Part shown: positions 39,570 through 52,036 of the stretch, one piece after another
Layout of the letters: each line of letters begins with the position of its first letter
Numbering within the stretch: position 1 is the first letter of the stretch
Assembly (NCBI RefSeq): GCF_036370855.1
Contig: NW_026991408.1
Location: 124,001-188,000, forward strand
From: Dromaius novaehollandiae
Lineage: Eukaryota > Chordata > Aves > Casuariiformes > Dromaiidae
Direction of reading: 5' to 3'
Length of the DNA stretch: 64,000 nt
The notes under the pieces: generated by a model
Databases searched by the model: none
What the model saw: only the letters and a program-made list of their open reading frames with translations
What the model was told of the DNA's origin: nothing
Made by a program: the position numbers and the translations under genes

Positions 39570-42500
39570 TCACCTTTTTTTCTTCTTTTCCCCCGATTCA
39601 GCTCTAAATTGATGCCTGAAAAAGAAAGCATAGATAAAAGAATGCAACAGCCTTTTCAAAGTGGTAATGAAAGCTGCCGTGCCTACCAAATAAAACAGTG
39701 GTATGCAAAGCATTTTAGAACAGAAGCGCTCCTCAATTAGTTCATTCAGTTACTTCAGTGAACTGCTTCCTAACAGTCTTTTCAGCTAGTTGACAGAAAT
39801 TCTGAGTGGACTACGAGCTGCCAGCAGGACGAGTGTGTGTATAGGCACTAATATGCAGGTCCGACTCATTAGCCGCGCTCACCGAGGCAGGCACCTTTGT
39901 GTGTGGTATTTCTGCAGCAGCAGCGCTACTTTATCTCGCAAGTCACTTGCGCGATGTTCCAGGAACAGAATGATGCTCTGCCTGGGTTGAATACTGAGTG
40001 GAGTAACTCCTGTCTGCTGCGGTAAGACACGTCTCCTCACCGTTGCTGCTATCGCAGAACTCGCTCCTTTAGCAGTGTGTATAGAAGGACGCTGCACACC
40101 CTCAGTTCAGCATCCGTCTGCCATCCCGACGCTCACCTGGACTGCCACCTCCTGCCCTGGTTCCAAACCCGCCCAAAGGAAGGGAGCCAGCTGTCGCCTG
40201 TCTGAGAGGTATGGTCAAAGTTGGCACCGACACGATCTGCTGGGAGCTTTTTCAGCTTCTGCTTCTCCTCTAAAAAATAGTATTTTGCTTAGTGAAGGTT
40301 TGTCAGTCAAAATGCTTTTGCTCCTTTAGTGCAGCACTGGAGTGAACTTAAAGTTAACTGGAATGTAAGGGAGCCACTCACTCTCTTTGAGAAATTCCTC
40401 ATATGATGGTCCAATTTGTTGTTGACTTCCAACCTCCTCATCTTCCTTTATTAGCCAGGGAGGTCTTGCTCCTAGAAGTCATAGGGAAAATGCATTTAGC
40501 TCCTGAAGTTACCTAAACGCATAAATTGAGATAGGAAAAAGTATCCCCTTCCCCTGAACCTGCAGCTCACCCTGCCAGGCAATCTGTCTGAACTCCATAA
40601 AGAAAGCAGCAGGCTTGCCTTGGTAAAAGCCATGATAGATCACACCCAAAACCACATACTCCTCACAGCAGTAGCACCTACACTTGAGAGCTCCAAAGGA
40701 GATCTCCTCATACAGAATGTTTTATTTTAGCATGTCAAAATATTAGCAAAAGATTTAGCACCTCTGGGTTACGCTGTGACTGTTTTAAAATTGCTTTAAA
40801 TTCTGCCTGTTGTATTTGCAACCCAAGAGTTTTCAGTGGAATAGTAACAAGGTGAGTCAAGCAACAGGAGAGATTACCTGTGTGAATATTTCCTTTCTCT
40901 CCTGTTTCCTGTTATTAGAAACATAAGACACCCATTAGAAATTGATGCTTTTGAGGATATTTTTAAGAATGATGTTATGTGTAGTCTAGTACATGAGAGA
41001 GAAGAGATTGTGATAGATGGTGGGAAAAAACCCCCCAGGCTTCTAAGAGTAGAAATTCCAGTATCAAGTTCTTTTGCAAAAAGGCAGAGGGAGGCAGTTC
41101 TCTGCTTTTGTTAAGGAGTGTTTTTCGGAATGGTTTTCAGTGTGTTTTTAAGAATGTTTGCTTAGTGAGACAAAAGTTAACATGGCACAGCTAAAACTCT
41201 CAGCTAGTCATTTGCCTGAAACAGCGAAGTTGCCTTTTGCAGCAACCAAAATTCAGTGGGGAGACTGCAACCCCTTGTTTTGCTTTGTAACACATGCTAA
41301 TGCCATTTGCATAGTTATTTAAATAATCATATTCACTAGCAAAATTAGGTAATGGTCATCCCTACCTGGTGGCCAATAAAAGTCAAAGGGTGGCCTGGTT
41401 CCATCCAATTCAAGTCAGGAGCTTCCTGCATCCCACTGGGGCCAGGCTGCTCTGCATCACCAGAGATGTCCCTTGGAATACAGGAGCCAAAAGAGTGCGA
41501 GAGGTGAGGGGCTCTGTCAAAGCTTGGCAGGTAACGGTTGTCTATAAGTTTCAAGAGCAGAGGTGAAGAGTGAACATGCCCGTGGTAGTACTGTATTTGC
41601 GGCCGGAGAGTTTGGCAGTAAGAAGGAAAAGGGGTAAGGTTCTCTGGGAATGATAACGTTGTTTACAGGGTGTCACGGTGCTTGCTGTTCGTGGCTGTTG
41701 GTGCTTACATACCTCTTCATAGGTGAGAGGGGAATCGCTCTGCAGAGAGGTGTCTTGCTGTGGTCTAGAAGAGTGTGGGTGTGAGGGGTCTGAATGAAGG
41801 GAAGATCTGGTGATGACAGTGTCGTCTCTAGCCACAGCAGAGGTGAGCAAGGAGCACTGCTGCCCAGGGTGGCCCAGTGTTTTGAGCAGTACAAAGCAGC
41901 AGCCGGGGAGGAGACTGGCAGCAGCGTAACCTCTTACCTGTCACGTCCTACGGTGCAATCGTAGACAGAAGGTCCGGCGCACAGCTGTGGCTCTGCCTGA
42001 GGCTGAGTTTGATTTAGGAAAAAGGAACAATATTTCTGGTGTCCCAGCAGAGCCCCCCACCCCGCGAGCGCCCGGGGTCGACGGGGGCGCGAGGGGCAGG
42101 CGCGGTGCGGCCCCCCGCGCGCGGCCGGGCAGGGGCGCAACCAGGGCTGGATACGGCTCAGCGGCGGGCGCGGCACCAACCTCGAGGGCGGCTCGCACCG
42201 TCTCCTGCCGCCGGCGCTCCGCGTCCCGGATGCGGGCCGCCATCTGCGGGGGACGGACACAGTGAGGGAGCGCCGGGGCCGCGCCGGGGCGGGCCGGGGC
42301 CGCGCGGCGCCCACCTGGCGGATGCTCTCGTCCTCCCGCTCCTCGTAGGCGTCCAGGGCCCGCGCCAGCGACTCGGTGAACCTGCCCGACAGCAGCAGCG
42401 GTGAGCGGCGGCGGGGGGGGGGGCCGCCCCCCCCCCCCCCCGGCACCTACCGCCCGTAGTCCTCGGCCGACACCAGGAAGCGCGGCCGCAGCGCCGCCTC

Positions 42501-42988
42501 GGCCCGGTTCTCCCGCCAGAAGCGCGCCGTCTCGCGGCGGTGCTCGGGCCTGCGCCGACACAGCCGTTAGCGCCGCCCGCCCCGGTGCCCCCCCCCCCCG
42601 CCCCGCGCCCCCGGTCCTACCCGGCCAGGTGCTGGAGCAGCGCGGCGTGCGGCACCGCCAGCCCGCCCCGCCGCCCGTCGCGCGGCACGTCGCGCCCGCA
42701 GCACAGGCACCACACGCGCCGCTCGGGCTCCGCCGCCTCGCAGCGCCGCACCGCCGCGCCGCCGATGGCCGCCCGCGCCGCCTCCACCTGCGGGCACACG
42801 GAGCCGCCATGCCGGGGCCGCGCCATGCCGGGGCCGCCCCCCACCCCCGCGCCGCCGCCCGCCGCGCTCACCTTGTCCTGCAGGCGGCCCAGCGCCTCCC
42901 GCAGGCGCTGCCGGTGCGTCGCGCTGTACAGGTGCCGCCGGCCGGCGAAGGAGGTGCGGCGGCACACGGCGCAGTAGTGCGGCGCCAT
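39570..42988 (-). CDS. CENATAC: CENATAC (CCDC84), complete, 11 exons
   Basis: Centrosomal AT-AC splicing factor; in human it is a component of the minor spliceosome needed to remove AT-AC introns (family knowledge). Minus-strand exons: 42988-42872, 42787-42621, 42549-42451, 42381-42315, 42243-42181, 42002-41938, 41513-41366, 40908-40878, 40471-40382, 40269-40137, 39615-39570. All GT-AG, phases agree, 341 codons plus TGA (human about 332). The N-terminus has two zinc-finger-like sets: C6, C9, H19, H25 and C66, C69, H92, H98 ([10 protein letters not shown]). A helical segment follows ([15 protein letters not shown]), then a divergent middle, [15 protein letters not shown], and the conserved [19 protein letters not shown]-type C-terminus with [19 protein letters not shown]. 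The 31-base exon at 40878 and the exon at 41938 are set by phase and homology (PQA; GNIHTG) and are the least certain. Confidence 0.92.
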
Positions 42989-43420
42989 CGCACCGCGCCG
43001 CGCAGGCGCCCGGGGGCGGGGCGGGGCGGGGCCGGGCCTGGCGCCGCTGCGCGCGACGCGGGCGGGAAGGGGCGGTGGCGTCGCGCCCGGTCGCCCGCGC
43101 GTGGCCCCGGCGAGGGCGGGGTGCTGAGGCGATGGGAGCTGCGGCGGCGCCCGGGGCGGCAGGGCCCGGTGCCCGCTGGAGCCGCGGTGCGAGGGCGGCG
43201 CAAGGCCAGCGCGGGCCTGCTGGTGCCACGCTGGAGGCCCCTCAGGTGCCCTGCAAAGGTCTCCCAGGCGCTGCCCGAGCGTGCGTGGCCGCTGCGTCCC
43301 TTGAGAGAGCCCCCTTCCCACCGCCGGTGCCTGGGCGTGCCTTTCCCGGTGCCCCGCGTGCCGCCGCCTCCGTGCGGGCGCTGCTGCCCAGAGGCCTGGG
43401 CAGGGTGGAGCTGAGAGCAG
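42060..43420 (-). promoter_or_regulatory. CENATAC CpG-island promoter
   Basis: A strongly CpG-rich region spans the first five CENATAC exons and about 400 bases upstream of its start codon at 42988. It includes a C-run at about 42427-42441 and creates many spurious long frames on both strands. No divergent partner gene was recognised on the + strand. Confidence 0.6.
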
Positions 43421-46400
43421 GCCTTGGCTTGCGAGGGCTTGCGCCTCAAGTGGGAAAGCCTTGCTTTCTGCCCCTGGAGACTGCTGCTTTTGTAGGAACT
43501 TTGTAGGAGCTTGTTCCTGCTCCGTACCAAGCGCTCAGCTCTGGAGACTCGGTTGGCACGTGTGCATTTCAACAGATTTAATACAGACTAGAAACGGTGG
43601 GGGGAGGAGGACGCTAACCGGACGTGTGGGAGTGGCACGCAGTGAAGTTCGGCCTCGCTGACTCTGCTGATGCCATCTTCCTTGAGGAAGGACTGGGATC
43701 GCTGAACGCCTTTAAGGAATAGCCACGCAAGCGAGTCACTGCACGTTTTGCTTCTGACATTGCACAAATAGCCGTGATGTTCTCTTTGAAGCACAGCAGT
43801 GTGTCTCTGAGGTATTGCAGGGTTTCTGTAAAGCACGGTCTTCGGCAGAAAGCTTATCACGGCTCTTTCAGAGCAGGGTTGCTACCTGGTGGCAATCTCA
43901 CAAGCTTACAGTGCTTGCAGAGATCTGGTGAGTACATCCAGGGTTGTAGCCAATGAAGTTTGACGCCTTTTTTCCTCTTCTTCCTTCCGATCTGCATCCA
44001 GAATGAGATCTTGGTAAATACCTCTTATGCCAGCAGTCTGCAGATGAGTGGAGCAGCCTTCTTGCACAAGACGTTCTCTGGCCTCTTGACTCGAGGAGCG
44101 AGATGGTGAGTTGACTTGGCCTGGACCTAGAAATGGTAGCGGGCCTCTCCACAGAATATTGCGTGCCCAGTTAGCTTGTCATCTCTGTTCACAGGTATGA
44201 GCAGAGTAGAGGGATCTTATTGAGCCATGTACGAGCTACTGGGCTTTCACCATGCTCCTGCATGAACTAGAGTATTAGGGTCACATGTATGAATTTCTCT
44301 GTGGTGTCCACTCTGTGGATCCCCATACTTTTGATTAGGAAAACCTTCTGCTTCTCATGGTAGCAATATACTCTGAAAACATTGGACCAAACGGTATGTG
44401 GGATAATGGAAAACTCCTCCTGATAGTGAGGACTTTTAAATGACTGCTGGGCAAATCACAGTGTCACCGAAGTGCTCACAGTCTAGTCTGGCTTGACTAA
44501 AGCAGAATATCTAAACTGCGGTGCTAAGTGTATGAAAGTAACTTGATTAACTCAGTGTTGCCATCTAGTGAGGCCACATCTTCAAAAACAGTTCACCTGA
44601 AATCTGGTCCTGCTTATGCAGGATTTGCACATGGGACTAGCAACTGTCCCCCTCTGACTTCTTAAATCGGTCAGATGAAATTAGTGCCCAGCTGTGTAGA
44701 CCCACCCTGCACAGTGGTTCGTCTGCCCTCTGCTAGAGGGGGAAGCTACCGTTCTACCGTATGCTTTCAGGCTTGAGCCTAGGGATCAAATAACTTTTAA
44801 CGGATTGTCTGTTCTTTTATGCTCTTGTAGTCTTCTTAATAATGCTTTGTACAGCTTGTGTCATACCGTGAACTTGCCAATCATCTATTAAAATTCAGCT
44901 TTTTAAAGTAACCCTGAGCTTTTGTTTCCTGCCTTTATGCTGTTCTTGAAAAATGTAATCTTATATCCTTCTTTAGTTCCTTCCATCCAGAGTGTGCTTA
45001 CTGGTAATGCTAAGTCCCTCACCCTTCACATAAAGGGACGCGATCCTCAGTTTCGGAGGCATGGCACTCAGGTGAAATGAGTCATCTGGCCAAACACAGG
45101 TTACTTCTGGCACAGTCAGGAGCTGCTACAAAAGCCTGGATTCTTAGCCTGGTGGGTGAGAGAGGACTTAAGAAGTGTCATACTCACATCAGACCTATTG
45201 TCCATTTAGCTGTATGCTGTCTTTTGAGCAGAGAATAGCAGACCTATAGGGCGTTCACAAAGGGATCTCTCTTCTGGTGCATTTTCAGCCTGTGCACAGG
45301 CAGTTCAGTTCTGAACTTCAGGGTATACCTAGCCTACTCTGCCCAGTGGATCTGGATGTCCTCTCTGTCCCCTGTCATCCTCTCGGGGTACTTCAGGTTT
45401 AGCACACAACTTCAGGACTTGCGCCAGGACTATGCCTGTTGTTTGTCCCCTGTCAACAGGATGCCCTGGCTCCTGCTCTACAGCTGAGGAAATGTGGCAG
45501 CGGTTGACACGCTGCTGTAGATAACTGGACTGATTCTGCTTCACCTCAAGCAGCTGTTGCAGAAGCCAGGAAGAAGGTACCAGAGATCTATTCTTCTTGA
45601 ACACTAGACACCTGCTACCCGCCTGACTTCTGGCCTGGGGACCTGATCTACTTGCCTCTTGCTGGAGAAACAAGTAAGTCAATAACACAACAGCAAGCTC
45701 TCATTTTCTTCTGCTTTTTTTTCTTTCTTTGTCATGTCCTTCCTCTCCAAGGTAACTCTCTCCTGGCACTCTGTAGTACTCACTGATTTCCACTAATTGA
45801 GCATTGCTGTGTGGAGGGGTGCCAAGCACCTTGCAAAGCAACCTGTCCACCAGTTTTTATGTGGATCCTTGCCCGCTGCTTTTACAGCTGGGCAAACAAG
45901 TATAACAGCTTGGAATAATGTCTGTGAGGTAGTGACTCTTCTCACTCAGCCAGCTAATGCATCCTCTGCACGGCCTCTGACCTGTAGACCGAGAGCCTTT
46001 GTTAGATAACAGATCACCTTTCTCCTGCAGTTTAGTTCTCTGGACTGAAAGAAAATTACAGGAGACAACAGCGTGCGTGGAGGACTGAACGTTACAGGTG
46101 TGGCTGGTGCCTCGTGTCAGTGTGTCTCCTGCAATGTGAGATGCATGCGATGGTGCTGATGAGTTTGGAGCGAAGAATCGCCTGACTGAAGGCAAGGAGA
46201 TTGGTCTTTGTTTTCCTCCCTGCTTCTGCATTTGAGTACTGGTGTCACGATGCTCGTAGCAGACTGCAAACATGGCCCTCAAAGGAGGGGATGAGGGAGC
46301 ACACTACTTTTTGTCAGGTAGCAATTTCACACTCTCCACGTGTGGTAGGACTGCCCCTGCTGGGAACTGGTTTGTGCAGTGGTGATAGAAGAGTCGACAC

Positions 46401-48847
46401 TTGTCTTTTGTGACCAGGCTTTCCGAGGAGCTTGAACTGTCAGCAAAGAGCTAAATTCTTTATCTACATAATTTCTTCATGTTTCTACCTAATTAATCCT
46501 CTAAATGTGACTCAAAAGCTAGATCTTATTATAATGGACTAGTGTTTGTCATGCTTATAAACATAGCAGACATACCTAAAGGAAACAGTCTTTTGAATTA
46601 ATTGGAGTATTTAAAAAGCTGGAAGTGTAGTGTGACTTAGAGCCAGCTTTTTCTTTAAACAGATGATTACCACAATTTTTTTTCAGCTGACAGTGGAGGT
46701 CACGTTAAGCATTTTTGTAGGAAACATTTGTAGGAAGCATCTGGGAACGTTAGCATAAAACCATTGCTGTAACGAAGAAGCAAAGCTGCAGTGAGATGCA
46801 GCTAGGCTGTGTGTAGCTTCTTGGTAATGAGGGGACATGACATCTGCCCTCTTCAGAGGACAGAAAAACCTCCTAGAAGGACGAGGAGTGATGAATGTGG
46901 TGCGTCAGAATGGAAGGGTGTGTGTGAGAGTGGTCTTGTGTACACTACATCCTTGTGGAAGAAGGCATACTGTTGTAATGGTCCCAAGCCAAGGGGGAAT
47001 CTGAATTTCGTCTGAAGGAGGGACAGGGAACTTTTCTGCCAGTTGTTTTTTGATGAATACCTTTGAGAAACAGGAAAGCAGAAACAAGTTTCTCATGTTA
47101 AGATCATCTTAATTTCCTAACTTTGCTAAAGTAGAAAACTTTTTTTTTTTTTTTTGGAAAAACCTACATGAATGTATGTAGAGGCACAAGGAGCTGGAAC
47201 TTAAGTTTTGCGAAACAAAGTAGTGCAGTTGAGGTTTTCTGATGTAGGCTACTTGGAGTCTGGTTCTAGCTCCACCTTCCTCCTCAGTGAGCCATGGTAC
47301 AGTACAAAGAGCAATGACTCAACAACTCAGCCTTTAGTGCTTTCATTTCTAAGTTCAGTACAAAAACATCAAAAAAAAAAAAAAGGAAAACATAATACAA
47401 GCTCAGAAGGATTTGTCCTATCCTAATTTTTTTTTTTTTTTTTTTTTTACGAAGAACCTTTTCTGAAGTATCAAGGAACATGCTGCCTGACAGCGGTAAC
47501 AAATAGCTATTGGTTTAAAGGCCCCAGGTTTGAGGGTAGGTGCCGTATTGTTCCTCCAAGAGGAACAAGTTACATTTGGCAACCAGCATTTTGTGGGGTG
47601 GGCATCCTTTCAGTTGCCTCTAGTGAAACAAGAAGCCTGCATATTATTTTTCATTCATGCCAGGTTTTCAACTGGGAGACAAAAATGTCTGTCAGATGCA
47701 GTCCAAGGGATTCTCGCTGGTAAGTCTTCCTAGAGCAGACTATTGACAGGGAATAGAACTCAGCTCTTTTCTCTGGCTCAGCTAGCGTTAAGCAGAAGAA
47801 AATAAGCTCCATTTGCAACCCAGTTCTGCTAAGGATTGGAGTCACTGGTGTTCCAATTCACAGCTAGTGCTCCCACTAGCTAGTGCAGTTCTTTGGAAGC
47901 TACCTGTGGCAGCACCTGAGAAAATAAGCTTGATCTGGAAACATATGGTACACGTTTCAGAAGCAGGGAGCCAGAAGGTATCATAGACCAAGCAGAGATC
48001 TCATGAGTTCTGTGAAAAGATAGAGAGAAAGAAGAAGTTGTGGTAGCTTTGTGGACTGTAATGACTGCTCAGGTACTGGTGCTATAGCCTAAACCTTAAT
48101 CAGTATTAAGCTGATAGTATCTTGTTGCTGAGCAAAGCAATACTGAGATTAAGGCTCTATGTTTTAATTCAGCCTAGTTTGTTTAATTAGAGAACAATTC
48201 TTTGGTGGTCTGGGGGCTAAGCCCCCCTTGTGTGGGTATCTCTGCAAGTATCTTTAAGCATCTAGCACAGTCTCAGAGGCCTAAATGTTCGGCAGCATGT
48301 GATGACTGTGTGCTGGCTCGGATGCCTGCTGTGCTCACAAGCAATACTGCTTGGGAGCCTTGTGCTTGAGCTTGTTCCCCAGCTTGGGAGAAGCGCCCAG
48401 TGATATCCTGCAGCAGCTCCTCAGTTCTGAGGAGCAGCCAATACGCTTTTCCTCAAGGTGCACAGAGAACGTTTCCTCCACATGTGAAAAGGAGCAGAAT
48501 TGTGCCTGGACAGAGTGCAGTGCCCTTCTGTCACTTTCCCTTCCAAACGGAGAAAAGGCTGCTCTTTAGAGAAAGCAAATGGAGGTGTCCACATTGCTCA
48601 TGGGGATGGATGGGACACAGCAGCTCAGTTATCCCTTTACTTAAATATAGGTACAACACGATAAGGCCTCTGTTCTGGGCAGAGTCATCTTTATCGGGTG
48701 TTCAGCTCACCCCTCTCCACATGGCTCTCATTGATTTTACCATACACACAAGATGTACTTCCCTCTTGCTATGGGAACCTTGTAAAGTCTGTCTTGCTCT
48801 GCAGTTTGCACTGGTCAGAGCAGGGCTCCTTGCCTTCCACAACGTAC
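43421..48847. other. spacer between FOXR1 and CENATAC, no gene assigned
   Basis: About 5.4 kb with no recognised coding exon. It must contain the CENATAC upstream region and probably the missing last exon, 3' UTR and poly(A) site of FOXR1 on the minus strand. It holds an A14 run (47371-47384) and a T22 run (47427-47448), 42 bases apart. Open frames here look random. Confidence 0.4.
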
Positions 48848-51800
48848 CTGGTTCGCTCGTGCTTTGGCACACCAAGTTGAGAGCCTCTTTGGGCAGAGCC
48901 TGTGCTTCCTCACGAAACTTTGTGCGTCCTTCTGGGGTTAGTTTCCACAGCCGTAACTTGCGGTTTCCCTCACCACACACAAAACGAGTGGTTTTTTCAA
49001 AGCTGCTGCTGAAGCACAGGTTGTGTCGGATAGTGTTTTTCCAGCTATCTGGGGCTGTTTGAAAAAAGGGGAAGTGCTGCCTGCAGAGAGAAAAGATTTG
49101 TACTGAGCTGGAGCACAGTGAACTTGGAGGCTGCAATAAGTAACGGGATGCACTGTATCTGAGAGAGAGAAGAAAGAAAGGTTCCTCCCTGATCCCTATG
49201 GTTGTAGGCTGTCTGGAGCAGTTGAGCAGAGCAGCACTTCATTTTTCTAAGGACAGTGAGACAGAGGTAAAATTCCAGTCTCACTCCCTGCATGTTTACA
49301 GTCTGTACATATTTCCTAGTAAGAATAGAGGGGAAGCAGTTTTCTCAGTGGCGTCTTGAGCCAAAGGCAGAGCTGAGAACAGAACAGACGTCCTGGCTGC
49401 CATATCCCTGCTCCTCAGTGAAAGGTAAGATGCTTTTGTACCCCGCGTCCTCTCGCTTCCCACAGTCCCACACTAAGAGTTGGGAGAACAGTGGGTACCG
49501 TGTGAATTGGTAGATCTGCTGTACAGTCAGACTGCCATCTGCACTGCTGCACAGGGCCAGGGTGATGAGAATGCAGTAATTAAGGGGGGGGCGCGGCCAG
49601 CCTCCCTTGATTTTGTTGCTCGCCTGCCTGGTGCTTTTGGGCTTCTTGGTCTGAGGTCTGGAGACTTTTGCTTTCCGAAGCACTGGCATCGCCTTGAGTT
49701 TGGGAGTTTCCAGCTTTTTCTGAGGAAAAGGAATGTCCACACAGGAGGTATCTTCATCCTCAAGCTGGGAAGAGGAAGAGCAAAAGGGAAGGGGTTGTAT
49801 TAGCCCTTCGTGGAATGAGGGATAGGGAGAAGCTGCTGTGTTTGGGGAGGGTGGGTGTGGTGGACTGTGTCTGATGATTTGGGCAGATTTCAGTCCTTTT
49901 GTTAGTGGAGGTACAGCGCTTTCCCAAATGAATTTGTTTCTGATAGCCTCAGCCAAGAGGCCTAGTCGTGAGTCGGCAACTAAAAAGTAACCTACCACGC
50001 TAGGCCTAAATTAAAGAACCTCACTGTGCTATTACTGTGCTGTCCTTGTTCTTCTGATTAGGAAAATTCCGGCCTCGGTTCCAGCGCTTTGTACCCTCAG
50101 CCTGTTCATCGGACAGTTGTGTGCATTGACTGACCCCTGCTATAACGGGAGGCAGCTGCTCACAGAACAGCTGAGCAAGGGTCAGCTCAGGTTTCTTGCA
50201 GGATCGGTGAGCTCCTATGGAACCCAGGACTTGCCAAGCAGTTCCCTTTTATACCTGGTCAGCCTCGCCGGAGGATGATAGCACATCCTCCTCGGAAGAG
50301 TCCGGGTTAGAGTAGTCCAAGGATGTGTTTGTAGAGGAAGCTTCGGTAGCAGCAGTGGCTGAAGAGGGCGCTGGACTGTGAGATCCTGCCGAGTCTATGC
50401 CGGGGTTTCCTGTGATGGGGCAGGCCAGGCTGGGGTTTACCCACATCCACAGATGAGGCTGCACATCAGGTTCTAAGGAGAAGAAAGCATGTCACTCCAC
50501 TGCTGCTAGCTGAGGACCATTGCAATAGACAGGACCCTGCTGTCTGGCAACAGGCTGGGGAAACTAATGGGATGCAGATCCAGAGTCAGGGGTCCCTAAC
50601 TTGCCTTCTCATCCCTCTAAACAGCATTTTATTTCCTGTTTTGCTTACAGTGTGCGTATCTGAGTGTTCTCACACCACCATGTCCAGCGTGAACAACTGT
50701 GCTCAGCTCTGACATTTTACCCTCTCTTTTCTCTGTAGTGAGATGAGTCAGAAGTGTGTCAATTACTCCGTTTAGTCATCTCCCAAGCTTTTCTACTGAA
50801 AAGGTAGTATTTGGAGGGAAGCGTGTCTACAGGTACAACTGTGCAATTATTATATGGTTGCCCTAGAAAGAGGGGTGAACTTGAAGCTTAGAAAAATTGC
50901 AGTCTGGACACAGACTCTCTGGCTAGCTAAAGAAAAGCCCTTTTCCCGTAACATACCCTAAATCACCCCTGGCCTCTGTAGGTAATACCAGGCCCCAAAC
51001 TCACCGTTAGCCTCAGGTGGTTGCCCAGGGAGTGAGTGCCTGTGTGCCGGGTGGTGAGCTTGCCACTTCAGCATGCGATGGCTCAGCTTTTCATCAGTAG
51101 CTGGTGGACAGTGGGAGTCCAGAGACAATGTGATGAGTTAGGGGCGTTTAGATACTCTTGCCCCCTCCCCGCCCCCCCCAAGAGGGGCATTTAGATCCTC
51201 TTTTTTTTTTTTTTCTTTTTTTCCCCCAAGGTGTGCTGTGCAGAATTTGGATTGGGAAATTATTCATTTTGGCTTAATGAGTGACCAGGGTGTGGGCTGC
51301 ACACGCCAAAATTTCTGTCCTTTGTTTGGACCTCAGCAGAGGGGGCCTTAAATACGGGCATAAAGGCTAGACTCCTGGACTGCAGCTGAAGGGAAGAGTC
51401 TGGGCTGTTACGAGACGTGCTGTTCTGAGCGTGCACAGGGGAAGATACAGGTGCTGCAGGTCAGGCAGTACTGTAGCTCTCGGACTGCTTGGGATTGTTA
51501 GCATGTCTTTTCATCACCAGAGTGATTTGAAATTGAAATGGCTAAAGCAGAAAGCCATAGGAGTAACCACTGAGAAGACTTAGGAAAAAAATCATTTTCA
51601 TGTTCTGCCATTGAATTAAACACTCTTTCAAGGTATAAGACTTGTTTCACTATCAGCTCCAGCCCCAGTCAGTATTGCCAGGTTATTCTACACCAGCACT
51701 TCTGCAACTCTTTCTAGAAGTTGTTCCAGAAAATTAATCTCATATAAATCTGTATTTTTGTCTCAATCGCATTTTCTGTAAGCTGCATACCTTATACAAA

Positions 51801-52036
51801 ATTACAAAAAAGAAATTTCTTGTTTGATTTGATTGCATGTAAACATATAGTGAAATAAAATGGGGTTTTCATTATATTCTAGACTAGGATTTCCTGAATA
51901 TTAGATTTTATATTTTTCACCTGAGTTTTGGAGACAGCAATGTTTTTAAAAGAAAGCCAAGTTAATCAATCCCTCTGAGGCCCTTACCTTGGAGAAACCA
52001 TTCAGTAGTGGTGGTGAGTTTGAACTCTTCTGCCAT
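48848..52036 (-). CDS. FOXR1: FOXR1, five exons found, last exon missing
   Basis: Forkhead-box transcription factor of the FOXR class, expressed mainly in germ line and early embryo in vertebrates (family knowledge). Minus-strand exons: 52036-51988, 51100-51005, 50472-50255, 49764-49499, 49080-48848. Phases agree and give 287 codons; a terminal exon of perhaps 10 codons is expected by comparison with human (292 residues) but was not located. The N-terminal exons are fast-evolving (MAEEFKLTTTTEWFLQ), but HLWMWVNP matches the human NLWMWVNP. The forkhead domain runs from about residue 179 (RPPLNYCILITLALCSS, TVQQIYQFTR) and is split by the intron after 49499; its second half has HFPFFQTAPDSWKNTIRHNL and LRLWKLTPEG. 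The start was chosen by homology to the human N-terminus; in-frame ATGs exist upstream. Confidence 0.88.

Noticed and set aside
41713-41850. Open minus stretch ending TATGAAGAG/GTATGT within CENATAC
   Set aside because: The phase-consistent chain 42181 to 42002-41938 to 41513-41366 explains the protein without it; kept only as a possible alternative exon.
43075-43506. 143-codon + strand frame in the CENATAC CpG island
   Set aside because: Ala/Gly/Arg/Pro-rich composition artefact with no domain or partner exons.
47371-47448. A14 and T22 runs 42 bases apart, as if a small inverted element
   Set aside because: The intervening sequence is not palindromic and no target-site duplication is evident; treated as simple repeats.
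48700-49062. + strand frame antisense to FOXR1 (48400-49062)
   Set aside because: The minus strand here encodes the forkhead recognition helix with conserved residues; the + frame is a shadow.
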